A DNA stretch of 64,000 nucleotides from Verrucomicrobiota bacterium JB022 (GTDB lineage: Bacteria > Verrucomicrobiota > Verrucomicrobiia > Opitutales > Oceanipulchritudinaceae). Position 1 is the first letter of the stretch. Each line of letters opens with the position of its first letter. The DNA is taken from positions 124,001 to 188,000 of the forward strand of contig JAUTCQ010000003.1 of the NCBI GenBank assembly GCA_030673845.1, written 5' to 3'. Below are positions 17,063-25,641 of this stretch, one piece after another. The position numbers were made by a program, and so were the translations under genes. The notes under the pieces are model-generated. The model saw only the letters and a program-made list of their open reading frames with translations. It made no database searches and was not told the DNA's origin.

Positions 17063-18076
17063 ATGCCGCACGTTCTCTATCGCCCCGCCCACTTTTTCCA
17101 GCCGAAGACGACGTTGGGTTTCGATCCCACCTACGGTTACGGCCTCGAAGCCCTCCAGCAGATCGCGCCCCCCCGCCCACCGGCGGGTTTCGCGGCTTTC
17201 TGGCAGCGCCGTTATGAGGAAGCCCGCAATATCGAGCCGGCGGCCACGACCGAGACTTCTCCCTTCAGCACGCGCGAGCGCGAGGTGCTCAAGGTCTACT
17301 TCAACAGTGCGGGTGGTCGTCGCATCGGGGGCTGGCTCAGCCTGCCGCGCAAAAAGGAGATCCGGCTCGGCCTCGTCGTGGGCCACGGCTACGGTGGCCG
17401 CAACGCGCCCGACGCCGAAGAGCTGCTGCCCGAGGCGGCCACGCTCTACTTCTGCGCCCGCGGCTTCCACCTCAGCCGCTTTCCCGACATCCCGGAGTCG
17501 AGCGTCTTTCACGTGATCCAGGGCCTGCGCGACCGTGAGCAATACGTGCATGCGGGCTGCGTGCAAGACATCTGGTGCGCTGCCAACGCGCTGGAAAGCC
17601 TCTGCACGGAGGTCGACGGCAATATCTTTTACGACGGCGTCAGCTTCGGTGGCGGCATCGGCGCCTTGGCCTTGCCCTGGGACGACCGCTTCTGCGGCGG
17701 CCACCTCGGCCTGCCCAGCTTTGGCCACCACCCACTGCGCTTGCGCATGCCCTGCCAAGGCTCCGGCGAGGCCGTCCGCAAAGTCCACCAGCACTACCCC
17801 CAGGAGGTCGAAGACACGCTGGCCTACCACGATGCCGCCTCCGCCGCCCAGTTTGCAGACAAGCCGGTGCTCGTCTCTGCCGCTCGTTGGGACCCCTCGG
17901 TGCCGCCGCCCGGCCAATTCGCGATCTACAACGCCTGGCAAGGCCCCAAACACCTCTTTGTGCTCAACGCCGGCCACTGGTCTTACCCGGGCGAGCACGA
18001 CGAGCAACACCGCCTCCGCCACGCCATCCGCGACTTCATCCGCGCTCGCTCCACCCACGACGCCCCGGCTTCCTGA
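17063..18076 (+). CDS. Acetyl xylan esterase-like hydrolase (CE7/AXE1 family)
   Basis: 337 residues. The alpha/beta-hydrolase triad fits CE7: Ser194 in GVSFGG, Asp277 in ARWDPSVPP, His305 in NAGHWSYPGEHD. Residues 1-70 carry the family N-terminus (FDPTYGYGLEALQQI, FAAFWQRRYEEA). CE7 enzymes remove acetyl groups from xylo-oligosaccharides and similar small esters, usually inside the cell; no signal peptide is seen here either. The nucleophile motif is GVSFGG rather than the frequent GxSQGG. The ATG at 17063 was preferred over an upstream TTG at 17048. Confidence 0.87.
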   Translation: MPHVLYRPAHFFQPKTTLGFDPTYGYGLEALQQIAPPRPPAGFAAFWQRRYEEARNIEPAATTETSPFSTREREVLKVYFNSAGGRRIGGWLSLPRKKEIRLGLVVGHGYGGRNAPDAEELLPEAATLYFCARGFHLSRFPDIPESSVFHVIQGLRDREQYVHAGCVQDIWCAANALESLCTEVDGNIFYDGVSFGGGIGALALPWDDRFCGGHLGLPSFGHHPLRLRMPCQGSGEAVRKVHQHYPQEVEDTLAYHDAASAAQFADKPVLVSAARWDPSVPPPGQFAIYNAWQGPKHLFVLNAGHWSYPGEHDEQHRLRHAIRDFIRARSTHDAPAS

Positions 18077-18153
18077 GGCCGTTTCTGCGATGCCGATACG
18101 GTTGGAGCAGCGGGATTTGTCGGTGGCCCGCGATTAAACAAGAGTCGCACCCC

Positions 18154-18972
18154 TTAGCACCAGATCGGCGGGGCGTCCGTTGTCTCCAGCGTACCGACGT
18201 TGACCTTGAGGCCGTCGTAGGCGAGGCGCACGTTGTCGGGCAGCGTCTCGCTGTAGCTCTCATGGTCGACCGCAAAGGTCATGTGGATGAAATAGGTGCG
18301 GTGGGCCTGGAGTTCGAGCGCCACCTTGAGCGCGCCGTCGAGGTGCAGGTGGCTGGGGTGGGGGTCGGGCCGGAGGGCGTCGATCACCAGCACCTCGGCG
18401 CCTTGGGCCAGCGCCTTGGCGGCAGGCGTCACTTCCTTGCAATCGGTAAAATAGGCGAGGCGCTGGCCGGTCTGCTTTTCGGTAAAGACGAGCCCGAGCG
18501 TGTCCGAGCGCCCGTGCGGCAACGGCGTGGCCGAGATGCGACCGCAGGGCAAGTCGAGCGTGGCCGGCATCTCGCGCAGGCTGAAGGCCGGGTAGCCGGG
18601 CACGGGCGCCTCTTCGTGCATGGCGTAGGGGAAGACCTGTTGCAGGCGGTCAAGCGTCTCGCGGTTACCATAGACGGGCAGGGCTTTGCCGCCGCGCAAG
18701 TCCACATGACGGCGCAAGTCGTCCATCCCCATGATGTGGTCGGCATGGGCATGGGTCATCAACACGTAGTCCACCTGGTCGATGCCGTTACGCAGGCACT
18801 GCAGGCGAAACTCCGGCCCCACGTCGATCTGGATCCGCTGGCCGCCCATCCAGATGTGAGCGCTCGTGCGGGTGCGCCAGTTGCGCGCGTCCTGCACGTC
18901 GAGCCCGTGGGAATGGTGGGCGATCATGGGGACGCCTTGCGACGTGCCGGTGCCAAGGAATGCAATGTCCAT
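18154..18972 (-). CDS. Metallo-beta-lactamase fold hydrolase (PhnP-like)
   Basis: 272 residues. Opens with MDIAFLGTGTSQGVPMI, the hallmark of PhnP/LACTB2-type MBL enzymes, then the metal motif THAHADHIMGMDDLR and a later metal-binding ALRPDPHPSHLHLDGAL. PhnP is a cyclic phosphodiesterase; the wider family also has RNases and other phosphodiesterases, so substrate is open. Cytoplasmic. Two earlier in-frame ATGs exist but precede the conserved first strand. Convergent with the CE7 esterase. Confidence 0.85.
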   Translation of the reverse strand: MDIAFLGTGTSQGVPMIAHHSHGLDVQDARNWRTRTSAHIWMGGQRIQIDVGPEFRLQCLRNGIDQVDYVLMTHAHADHIMGMDDLRRHVDLRGGKALPVYGNRETLDRLQQVFPYAMHEEAPVPGYPAFSLREMPATLDLPCGRISATPLPHGRSDTLGLVFTEKQTGQRLAYFTDCKEVTPAAKALAQGAEVLVIDALRPDPHPSHLHLDGALKVALELQAHRTYFIHMTFAVDHESYSETLPDNVRLAYDGLKVNVGTLETTDAPPIWC

Positions 18973-19090
18973 CGCGTGGGCCATGAGGGCAGAACGACAC
19001 CCGTAGTGCAAGCCCCTTAACGGAACCTCGCCCACGGGTTACGATCTTGCGCTTGGGGCGGGGGCCAGTTGACTGGGAGACACGTTGCCG

Positions 19091-19816
19091 ATGTTTCGAC
19101 TGCCCCCGCTACGCACTTTTGTCGACCTCTGTTTCCCACCCAGCTGCGCCTTTTGCGGCGACGTGGTAGAGGAGGGGCCGGTTCGCCATGTCTGCGCGGC
19201 CTGTCGGGCGAGCTGGGAATTTATCGAACCGCCCTGCTGCGAAACTTGTGGCTACCCCTACATGGGCGCGGTAGAGGCGGACCGGAAATGCCCGCGCTGT
19301 GTGGACCTGCAGCCGGCCTTCGAGCGTGGTCGGGCGATCTTTCGCTATACCGAAACGGGCCGGGCGTGGGTGCACGAGCTGAAATACCACGCTGGGCTTT
19401 ACCTGCTCCACGATGTGCCCTGGCTGCTCAAGCGACGGCCCGAATTCCTGCACCTCGCCGCCGGAGCGGTGCTCGTGCCAGTGCCGCTCTACCCGCGCAA
19501 GGAGCGGGAGCGCGGCTTCAACCAGAGCTACGAGCTGGCGGCGGCCTTTGCCCGTGCCGTCCCGGGGGCTGAAGTTGCTCCGCTGATCCGGCGGGTCCGT
19601 GAGACGCCGACGCAGACCGACCTGACCCGCGCCCAGCGGCAGGAAAACGTGCGCGGTGCCTTCGCCTTGGCCAAAGGCGCGCGCCCCGACCCGAAACGCC
19701 TGCATGTGGTGGTCGACGATGTGCTGACTACGGGGGCGACGGTCAACGCCTGCGCGAAGGTGCTGGCGAGGGCTGGGGTGGGGCGGGTGCGCGTGTTGAC
19801 GGCCGCCCATGGCTGA
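19091..19816 (+). CDS. comF: ComF-family phosphoribosyltransferase-like protein
   Basis: 241 residues. N-terminal zinc ribbon with four CxxC-type pairs (CAFCGD, CAAC, CETCGYPY, CPRC), then HELKYHAG, VPVPLYPRKERERGFNQSYELA and the phosphoribosyl-pyrophosphate loop VVVDDVLTTGATV near residue 210. ComF proteins support DNA uptake during transformation, and in other bacteria DNA repair at stalled forks. The ATG at 19091 is used. First gene of a tight comF-accD-folC cluster: accD begins 41 bases later. Confidence 0.9.
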   Translation: MFRLPPLRTFVDLCFPPSCAFCGDVVEEGPVRHVCAACRASWEFIEPPCCETCGYPYMGAVEADRKCPRCVDLQPAFERGRAIFRYTETGRAWVHELKYHAGLYLLHDVPWLLKRRPEFLHLAAGAVLVPVPLYPRKERERGFNQSYELAAAFARAVPGAEVAPLIRRVRETPTQTDLTRAQRQENVRGAFALAKGARPDPKRLHVVVDDVLTTGATVNACAKVLARAGVGRVRVLTAAHG

Positions 19817-19857
19817 CGTGTTGACGTCGCCCGTTCAACTGCGCAATCTTTGTCGTA

Positions 19858-20724
19858 ATGGCCTTCTTTTCCAAGCCACGCTACAGCACCGTCAAGCCGC
19901 CGGAACGCAAACGCGACATCCCGCGCGACCTCTATACCCGTTGCCCGAAGTCCGGGGAGCTGATCTATACCAAGCAGCTTGAGGAGAATTTGATGGTGGT
20001 GCCGAAGAGCGGTCACCACTTCCGCCTCGACGGCCCCCGCCGCATCGAGAGCCTGATCGACGCCGGCACCTGGCAGGAACTCGACCTGGGCGTCACTGCC
20101 GTCGACAGCCTCAAGTTTACCGATACCAAGCCCTACCAGGAGCGCCTCGAAGGCTACATTGCCAAGACGGGCCTCAACGAAGCCGTGCTGTGCGGCCTCG
20201 GCCAGATGGACGGCCTGCCCGTGAGCCTCGCGGTGATGGACTTCCGCTTTGCCGGTGCCTCGATGAGTGCGGCGGTGGGCGAAAAGCTGACCCGCACGAT
20301 TGAGCGCGGCATCGAGCAAAAGCTGCCCGTCATCATCGTTTGCGCCTCCGGTGGTGCGCGGATGCAGGAGGGCATCTTCAGCCTCATGCAGATGGCCAAG
20401 ACCAGCGCGGCCCTCGCGCGCCTGTCCGACGCCGGGCTGCCCTACATCTCGATCTTGACCGACCCGACCACGGGCGGCGTCACCGCCAGCTTTGCGACCT
20501 TGGGGGATTTGATCCTGGCCGAGCCGGAAGCGCTGATCTGCTTCGCCGGCCCGCGCGTGATCAAGGAAGGCACCAACCAGGAGCTGCCCGAAGGCTTCCA
20601 GCGCTCGGAGTTCCTGCTTGAGCGGGGCCTGATCGACCAGATTGTGCACCGCCACGAGATGAAGCCGCGCATCGTCAGCTTCCTCCGCGCCTTCCTGCAC
20701 CAGCCCGCTCCGGCCACCGCCTAG
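19858..20724 (+). CDS. accD: Acetyl-CoA carboxylase carboxyltransferase subunit beta, with a degenerate zinc ribbon
   Basis: 288 residues. With AccA it transfers carboxyl from biotin on AccB to acetyl-CoA, producing malonyl-CoA. The core is orthodox: [68 protein letters not shown] and FAGPRVI. The N-terminal zinc ribbon, normally CxxC-16 to 17-CxxC, reads C29, S32, V48 and S51: three of the four ligand cysteines are missing while the spacing is kept. The ribbon normally helps bind DNA or mRNA and close the active site. Second gene in comF-accD-folC, as in many bacteria where accD precedes folC. Confidence 0.95.
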   Translation: MAFFSKPRYSTVKPPERKRDIPRDLYTRCPKSGELIYTKQLEENLMVVPKSGHHFRLDGPRRIESLIDAGTWQELDLGVTAVDSLKFTDTKPYQERLEGYIAKTGLNEAVLCGLGQMDGLPVSLAVMDFRFAGASMSAAVGEKLTRTIERGIEQKLPVIIVCASGGARMQEGIFSLMQMAKTSAALARLSDAGLPYISILTDPTTGGVTASFATLGDLILAEPEALICFAGPRVIKEGTNQELPEGFQRSEFLLERGLIDQIVHRHEMKPRIVSFLRAFLHQPAPATA

Positions 20725-20733
20725 CGCCCAGAC

Positions 20734-20740
20734 AAGGAGG
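20734..20740 (+). promoter_or_regulatory. Strong Shine-Dalgarno deciding the TTG start of folC
   Basis: AAGGAGG, an excellent match to the 16S rRNA tail, lies 6 bases before the TTG at 20747. The next in-frame ATG would cut off conserved N-terminal residues, so translation almost surely begins at TTG. Confidence 0.8.
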
Positions 20741-20746
20741 CCCATC

Positions 20747-22048
20747 TTGCAGACGCCCGATCTTTCCGATTACGGCGCGGTCCAGCGCTACCTCTATGGC
20801 CTGCGCCATCACGGCGCCCGCTACGGCATCGACCGCATGCCCCCCATGCTGGCGCGCCTTGGCAACCCGCACCGTCGCTACCCCGTCATCCACGTCGCGG
20901 GCACCAACGGCAAGGGCTCGACCTGTGCCATGCTGGAGGCGATCTATCGCAGTGCCGGCAATTGTACGGGGCTCTTTACCTCGCCGCACCTCGTCTACCA
21001 AGGCGAGCGTGTGCAGGTAAACCGCCAACGTCTCGGCCACGAAGAGATTGCCGATTACACACGGCAGCTCCAGCCGATTGCCGCTCAAATGGCGGCTGAA
21101 GACCCGGAAAGCCACCCGAGCTTCTTCGAGTTCATGACGGCGATGGCCTTTCTGCGCTTCTCGGAAGCTCCCGTCGACGTGGCGCTGATCGAAACCGGCC
21201 TCGGCGGCCGCCTCGATGCGACCAACGTCGTGGACCCGGCGTTGTCGATCATCACTTCGGTCAGCTTCGACCATACCGAGATTCTGGGCGACACTTTGGC
21301 CAAGATCGCGTTTGAGAAGGCGGGCATCATCAAGGCGGGCAAGCCGGTGGTGATGGGTTGCCTGCCGCCCGAAGCCGAGGCGGTCGTGCGCGCACGGGCC
21401 GAGGAACTGGGCTCGCCGCTCTACTCGGTGCGCGAACGCTTTGGGCGTTACGAAGAGCGTTACCCCGAGACGATCCTGCCGGGCGACTTCCAGCGCCTGA
21501 ACGCGGCCGCCGCCACGCTGGCCGCCGAGGTCTTGCGCGAGCAGTTCCCCGTAACGGACCACCAGATCCGCCAGGCCCTCATGCAGGTGGCTTGGGCCGG
21601 CCGTTGGGAACGCCACTCGGCGGGCGACCGCGAGGTGATTCTCGACGCGACGCACAATCCCGAAGGCGCGCGCTTTCTCGATCAGCAACTCGCCCGCCTC
21701 GTCCGCCAGACAGGGGTGAAGCCGGTGATCGCGGCGGGCAGCCTGGGCGACCTGCGCGCGAAGGCCCTGCTGGAGGTGATCGCCCGCCACGCCCGCGAGA
21801 TCGTGCTCATCCGCCCGCACCAGCCGCGCGCCTGCAGCTTTGAGGCGCTCGAAGCGGCAGTGCCCGCCGATTTCCATGGCCGGGTCAGCCGTGGCTCCGT
21901 GCGCGAAGTCTTCCCGGTGCCCGGCGTCTGCACCCTCGGCCACCCCGGCGAGACGGTCGTCGTCACCGGCAGCATCTACCTGATTGGCGAGGCGATGGAA
22001 GCTCTCTATCACGAGACGCGCATCGGCGAAGAGCTGCTGCAGGACTGA
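20747..22048 (+). CDS. folC: Bifunctional folylpolyglutamate synthase / dihydrofolate synthase
   Basis: 433 residues. Adds glutamate to dihydropteroate and to folates in the cytoplasm. The Mur-ligase-type ATP loop VIHVAGTNGKGST is near residues 44-56; other marks are FTSPHLVYQGERVQVN, DVALIETGLGGRLDATN and the C-terminal LDATHNPEGARF. Starts with TTG behind a strong ribosome site, 22 bases after the accD stop, so accD and folC are co-transcribed. Confidence 0.94.
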   Translation: MQTPDLSDYGAVQRYLYGLRHHGARYGIDRMPPMLARLGNPHRRYPVIHVAGTNGKGSTCAMLEAIYRSAGNCTGLFTSPHLVYQGERVQVNRQRLGHEEIADYTRQLQPIAAQMAAEDPESHPSFFEFMTAMAFLRFSEAPVDVALIETGLGGRLDATNVVDPALSIITSVSFDHTEILGDTLAKIAFEKAGIIKAGKPVVMGCLPPEAEAVVRARAEELGSPLYSVRERFGRYEERYPETILPGDFQRLNAAAATLAAEVLREQFPVTDHQIRQALMQVAWAGRWERHSAGDREVILDATHNPEGARFLDQQLARLVRQTGVKPVIAAGSLGDLRAKALLEVIARHAREIVLIRPHQPRACSFEALEAAVPADFHGRVSRGSVREVFPVPGVCTLGHPGETVVVTGSIYLIGEAMEALYHETRIGEELLQD

Positions 22049-22053
22049 TCCCC

Positions 22054-22683
22054 TTACGCCGCCTTTTGCCGGCGCCAGAGGTAAAAGGCGAGGCCGCCGA
22101 GGCCCAAGGCAAAGAGCGCATAGGTCTGCGGCTCGGGCACGGCTTCCACTTCGAGGCCCAGCGTCAGGTCGAGCGTGCCTTGACCAAAAAGCTCACCGTT
22201 GAGGAGGGAGGAGGCGAGGCCGTATTGGTCAAAGCGGACATAGACATTGCCGATGGCGTCGCGCGTCAGCAGCTCCGGCGTCGGCAGACCGAAGGCGAGC
22301 AGAAATTCCGCCTCCGTAAAGGTGGTGGTGCTGGGAAAGGCGAGCAACTGGTCAAGCGAGTTGTAGAGGTCGACGTGGATCGAGAATTCGAGGTCGTCGC
22401 CATTGGTCAGCTCGTTCAGCAGGCCATCGAGGGCGGCGTCGCTCAGGTCGAGCGGCTGGTAATTGCCCAGCGAGAGCGGCATCCGGGGCAAGGTGTAGGT
22501 CTCGACGCCGAAATCAAAGGTAAGCCCCACTGCCAGGTTGCTCTGGAAGGCCGCAATCACGGTCGGCGAACCGATGGGGTTCAGCAGTTGCAGGGATTCC
22601 TGCGCCGTCAGCATCGGCTCTTCGGCCATGAGCGGGCAGGCGAGGAGCGTGACGAGGGCGAGGTGGGAGCAAATGCGCGGCAT
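22054..22683 (-). CDS. PEP-CTERM sorting-domain protein
   Basis: 209 residues from the ATG at 22683 (signal peptide MPRICSHLALVTLLACPLMA); an ATG at 22698 is possible. The middle is rich in beta-strand and includes a run of LLNELTNGDDLEFSIHVDLYN. The C-terminus is a textbook PEP-CTERM: VPEPQTYA, a hydrophobic helix and RRQKAA, which marks it for an exosortase. The role of the mature domain is unknown. It converges with folC, five bases apart. Confidence 0.85.
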   Translation of the reverse strand: MPRICSHLALVTLLACPLMAEEPMLTAQESLQLLNPIGSPTVIAAFQSNLAVGLTFDFGVETYTLPRMPLSLGNYQPLDLSDAALDGLLNELTNGDDLEFSIHVDLYNSLDQLLAFPSTTTFTEAEFLLAFGLPTPELLTRDAIGNVYVRFDQYGLASSLLNGELFGQGTLDLTLGLEVEAVPEPQTYALFALGLGGLAFYLWRRQKAA

Positions 22684-22739
22684 GATATCAAAACCCATGC
22701 CGCCAATGCCTGGTGGCCGCAACCCAGAATGGTGACGCG

Positions 22740-23333
22740 CTAGACCAGCTCCTTCAGCCAGAACGACATCGGGTGGGTCGACATGGCGGGCTGGCCGATC
22801 TCTTTCCAGTCGAAGTTGGCCTTCAACTCCGGGTGCTTGACGAAACCGAGGCGCTGCCACCACCGGTCGAGCGGGGAGTAGTCTACCGGACGGCGTGGGT
22901 GCTCGTCGGGGCGCTCGACTGCGCAAAAACTGGCCCAGCGGAATTTACCCGCCCGGGCTGCCGCCTCGCGCTGCTCAAAAAAGACGCGCCCGGCTCCATA
23001 CCCTCGGTAATGGGGGTCGAGCACGCTTTCGCCAAAGTAGAAGACCTCCTTGAGGTCGTAGCCGTGGCGTTGAAACGGTTCCTGAAAGTCCGCATCAGCC
23101 TCGGCGAGGGGCAGGGCGGTGGAGCAACCCACCACCAAGTCCTTGTCTTTGGCGATGACGAGGAAGCTGCTTTCGCAGCGGGCGAGATGCGAAAGGTATT
23201 CGCGCTCGTAGGTCAACCCGCCGTCGTAGAGGTACGGGTATTCCGCGAAAACGCTGATCCGAAGCCGGGCGAGGTCGTCGATATACGGGACCACGCCCTT
23301 TCCGGAAACCGTTTCGTAAATCAGCTGCGCCAT
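22740..23333 (-). CDS. GNAT-family N-acetyltransferase
   Basis: 197 residues with the GNAT core: strand segment DLARLRISVFAEYPYLYDGG, SSFLVIAKDKDLVVGCSTALPL, and the acetyl-CoA loop VLDPHYRGYGAGRVFFEQRE (a Q/RxxGxG/A-like motif). The C-terminal section includes WWQRLGFVKHPELKANFDW. The substrate is unknown. Its ATG at 23333 is 16 bases from the stop of the next minus-strand gene at 23349, so the two may be co-transcribed. Confidence 0.83.
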   Translation of the reverse strand: MAQLIYETVSGKGVVPYIDDLARLRISVFAEYPYLYDGGLTYEREYLSHLARCESSFLVIAKDKDLVVGCSTALPLAEADADFQEPFQRHGYDLKEVFYFGESVLDPHYRGYGAGRVFFEQREAAARAGKFRWASFCAVERPDEHPRRPVDYSPLDRWWQRLGFVKHPELKANFDWKEIGQPAMSTHPMSFWLKELV

Positions 23334-23348
23334 TAAACCGTGGTGCGG

Positions 23349-25175
23349 CTAGGCCGTCTGATCGCTCGGCGCGGGCTTCTTCTCTTCCGTTTCGCCGGCC
23401 GGTGCTTCCACTTCCTCGGTCGAGGCAGCTTCTTCACTCGGCTGGCTCACTTCGGAGGCGACGCTGACAGAGCTTTCGCTGGCGACGGCGGCTTCTTCGG
23501 CCACGGCTTGCTCGGCGACAGGTGCTTCTGCCGTCGGCGCTTCTTCGGCCGGGGTCGGCTCAGGCGCTGCCTCTGCTTCCACCGGGGTAGCGGCGGTCGC
23601 TTCCGGAGCGGCCTCAGCGGGCTTCTCCTTCTTCGGGCGGTTGCGCTTGCCGCTCTTGGCCGGAGGCGCGTCGTCATCGTCGTCCGAGCCGTCGATATCG
23701 CGCGGCGAGGGGGCGAAGAGCGTGCCGTCGCTGTATTCGATCACGTAGCCTTGGGTGATGAGGTAGCGCAGGTCGCGCTTGAGGGCCATCAGCTGTTCCT
23801 TCTCCTCGGCGGAGACATCGGGCTGGGCTTCGGCGGCCTCTTCACCTTCCTTGGCTTCCGGGATCTGCACGCCGAGGTATTCGCGCGGCAGGTCTTTGAC
23901 GGAGAGCTTCGGGTGGGCTTCGATGAAAGTGATCAGGTCGTTCAGGTTGTCGGCCAGCACTTCGCCGGGCTTGCGGAAGCGGCGCTTGACGGCGCATACG
24001 TAGGAGACGCCCTTGCTGCCCTTCTTGTAGACGGCGAAGTTGAGGCGACGCAGGCGGCCGCGCAGGTGATTGGCCGTATCCAGCGGGAAGCGCAGCTGTT
24101 GCTCGAGCAGCGTCTCCACCGAGCGGCGGATTGGGTCGCTCGCGGGCAGCAGCGGCAGGTCCTTGCCGAGGAATCGGGCGCTGTAGGCCGGGCGCACCAG
24201 CTGTTCCTTACGGTGCGTCACGAGGTAAAAGCGGGCGCTTTCGAGGTCGAGGAAGGTCTTCGGCTCTTCACCCTCGGGCGTACCCTTGAGGGTGTAGCGC
24301 TGGGCCTTCTTCATCTGCGCGGTCCACTGCTGGATCGACTCTTCGTCGCGCACCGATTCGATGCGGCTCTTGAAGCGGTCGAAGGGCACGTGGGCCAGCT
24401 TGGCCGCGTGGTGCTCCTGGATCAGGGCCGGGTAGCGGTGGTAGTTGGGCGGCCCGAGCAGTTCGCCCGTCATGCCGCACTTGTGGATCACCTGGAAGTT
24501 GCCCGAGGGCGCTTCCACTTCCACTTCTTCCACCGAGAAATAGTCGTCGAGGTAGCTCTTGAAGACGTGGCTGAGGGCCTCCTGCTCGCTGAGGAAGGGC
24601 AGGCCGTCTTTGACGCAGGCGAAGAGCTGGGCCGGCTCGCCCTGGCGCTGCTCCGGATGCTTCACGAGGCACACAAAGCGCTCGGGCTTTTCCAGGATCA
24701 GGCGGGCGATCTCGAACAGCTCGAACGTGCGGTACGAGTTCTTGATCGCGGTCGTCAGCGCCTTGAAGGGGGCGTCATCCGCGTAGAACGTGCACTCGAC
24801 GATCGGCTGAAACAGCTCGCGTGGCTCCCGGCGACCGCCTCCTTGGCGGCGTTCGCGACGGTCACCGCCCCGTTCACCGCGCTCGCGGCGATCAGGCCGG
24901 TCGCCTCGTTCTGCACGCGGGGCCCCACCTTCTTCGCCGCCCTCGCGGGGCGTACGCTCAAAGCGGTCACCACGACGGTCACGACGGGGCGCGCCTTCAC
25001 GGCGCGGGCCGCCACGACCCTTGCGGCGATCATCCCGGTCACTACGCTCGGTATGGATCGTGACCTTGGGCGTGCTGCCAGAACCCCAGTTAGGGCCCAG
25101 CGACAAACTATCCAGTGAGCTCAGATCAAGCGAGCTAGACAGCGACTTTTCCTTCGATTTCCCGGAATCGGACAT
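23349..25175 (-). CDS. Large protein with RGG-like basic N-terminus, conserved-looking core and acidic Ala/Glu tail
   Basis: 608 residues from the ATG at 25175 (MSDSGKSKEKS). Residues about 35-130 are very rich in Arg, Gly, Asp and Glu, with repeated RRDRRGDR- and ERGGDRRE-like units resembling RGG boxes of RNA-binding proteins. The core, about 130-440, looks folded, with AIKNSYRTFELFEIARLIL, HKCGMTGELLGPPNYHRYP and RLRRLNFAVYKKGSKGVSYVCAVKRRF. The tail after about 460 has a poly-Asp segment, a KRNRPKKEK cluster and a long Ala/Glu/Pro region. I do not know the family; an RNA- or ribosome-associated role is a guess from composition. An upstream ATG at 25229 would add 18 residues. Confidence 0.8.
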   Translation of the reverse strand: MSDSGKSKEKSLSSSLDLSSLDSLSLGPNWGSGSTPKVTIHTERSDRDDRRKGRGGPRREGAPRRDRRGDRFERTPREGGEEGGAPRAERGDRPDRRERGERGGDRRERRQGGGRREPRELFQPIVECTFYADDAPFKALTTAIKNSYRTFELFEIARLILEKPERFVCLVKHPEQRQGEPAQLFACVKDGLPFLSEQEALSHVFKSYLDDYFSVEEVEVEAPSGNFQVIHKCGMTGELLGPPNYHRYPALIQEHHAAKLAHVPFDRFKSRIESVRDEESIQQWTAQMKKAQRYTLKGTPEGEEPKTFLDLESARFYLVTHRKEQLVRPAYSARFLGKDLPLLPASDPIRRSVETLLEQQLRFPLDTANHLRGRLRRLNFAVYKKGSKGVSYVCAVKRRFRKPGEVLADNLNDLITFIEAHPKLSVKDLPREYLGVQIPEAKEGEEAAEAQPDVSAEEKEQLMALKRDLRYLITQGYVIEYSDGTLFAPSPRDIDGSDDDDDAPPAKSGKRNRPKKEKPAEAAPEATAATPVEAEAAPEPTPAEEAPTAEAPVAEQAVAEEAAVASESSVSVASEVSQPSEEAASTEEVEAPAGETEEKKPAPSDQTA

Positions 25176-25329
25176 GGTAAGCACCTCGAAGCGCAAAGCA
25201 CACGGGGTTTTCTCGGTGAGGTCAAGCATGATAGGGCCAACTTATGGAAGCTTTCTTGCCCACTTGCCGGTGCTGCCCGGCCTCTCAACCGGCCAAAACC
25301 TCCAAATGCTTAAAAGTATGAAAAAAGAC

Positions 25330-25357
25330 TTGTCAGCCTTCCTGTGTTATGGATGAT
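25330..25357 (+). promoter_or_regulatory. Candidate promoter of tRNA-Leu
   Basis: TTGTCA (5 of 6 matches to TTGACA), 16 bases, then GATGAT (4 of 6 to TATAAT). The -10 ends 33 bases before the mature tRNA. Confidence 0.35.
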
Positions 25358-25390
25358 CTAGGTTTTTCTCCCAGCGAGAAATCAGTCAAT

Positions 25391-25475
25391 GCTCAGGTGG
25401 TGGAATTGGTAGACACGCTATCTTGAGGGGGTAGTGCCGTAAGGTGTATGGGTTCAAGTCCCATCCTGAGCACCA
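25391..25475 (+). tRNA. tRNA-Leu, anticodon GAG
   Basis: 85 bases, a class II tRNA with a long variable arm. The acceptor stem GCTCAGG (25391-25397) pairs with CCTGAGC (25465-25471); the discriminator is A and CCA is encoded. The anticodon stem CTATC/GGTAG holds a 7-base loop with GAG at 25425-25427, reading CUC and CUU leucine codons. The T-arm has GGTTCAAGTCC. A terminator follows. No duplicated 3' end of the tRNA is seen nearby, so there is no sign that an element integrated here. Confidence 0.95.
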
Positions 25476-25497
25476 TTTTTAGAAAGCACCTCGAAGT

Positions 25498-25527
25498 AAG
25501 CCACTCGATAAACCGGGTGGCTTTTTT
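25498..25527 (+). terminator. Rho-independent terminator after tRNA-Leu
   Basis: A 7-bp stem AAGCCAC/GTGGCTT with a 12-base loop and six T residues, 22 bases beyond the tRNA 3' end. Confidence 0.85.
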
Positions 25528-25641
25528 CATGCCCGGGCAGGATGGGACACTCTTGATCGCTTCTAGTACATAGAAAGCCCGCAGGTCGCCGGGCGGGCAA
25601 CTGCGGGCAGTTCGTAAAATGATGCAGAAAACCGTGCGGGG

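Noticed and set aside
16955-18058. N-terminal extension of the Hpt gene in its open frame
   Set aside because: The extension lies antisense to the CE7 esterase and the Hpt domain alone has standard length with a good ATG at 16954.
23340-25118. 592-codon plus-strand frame opposite the RGG-rich protein
   Set aside because: Repeated Gly/Phe/Val composition arises from the reverse complement of Arg/Gly/Asp/Glu codons; the minus strand has the natural start and folded core.
25391-25475. tRNA-Leu as an integration site of a mobile element
   Set aside because: No integrase gene and no repeated tRNA 3' end in the window; the neighbours look like core or duplicated resident genes.
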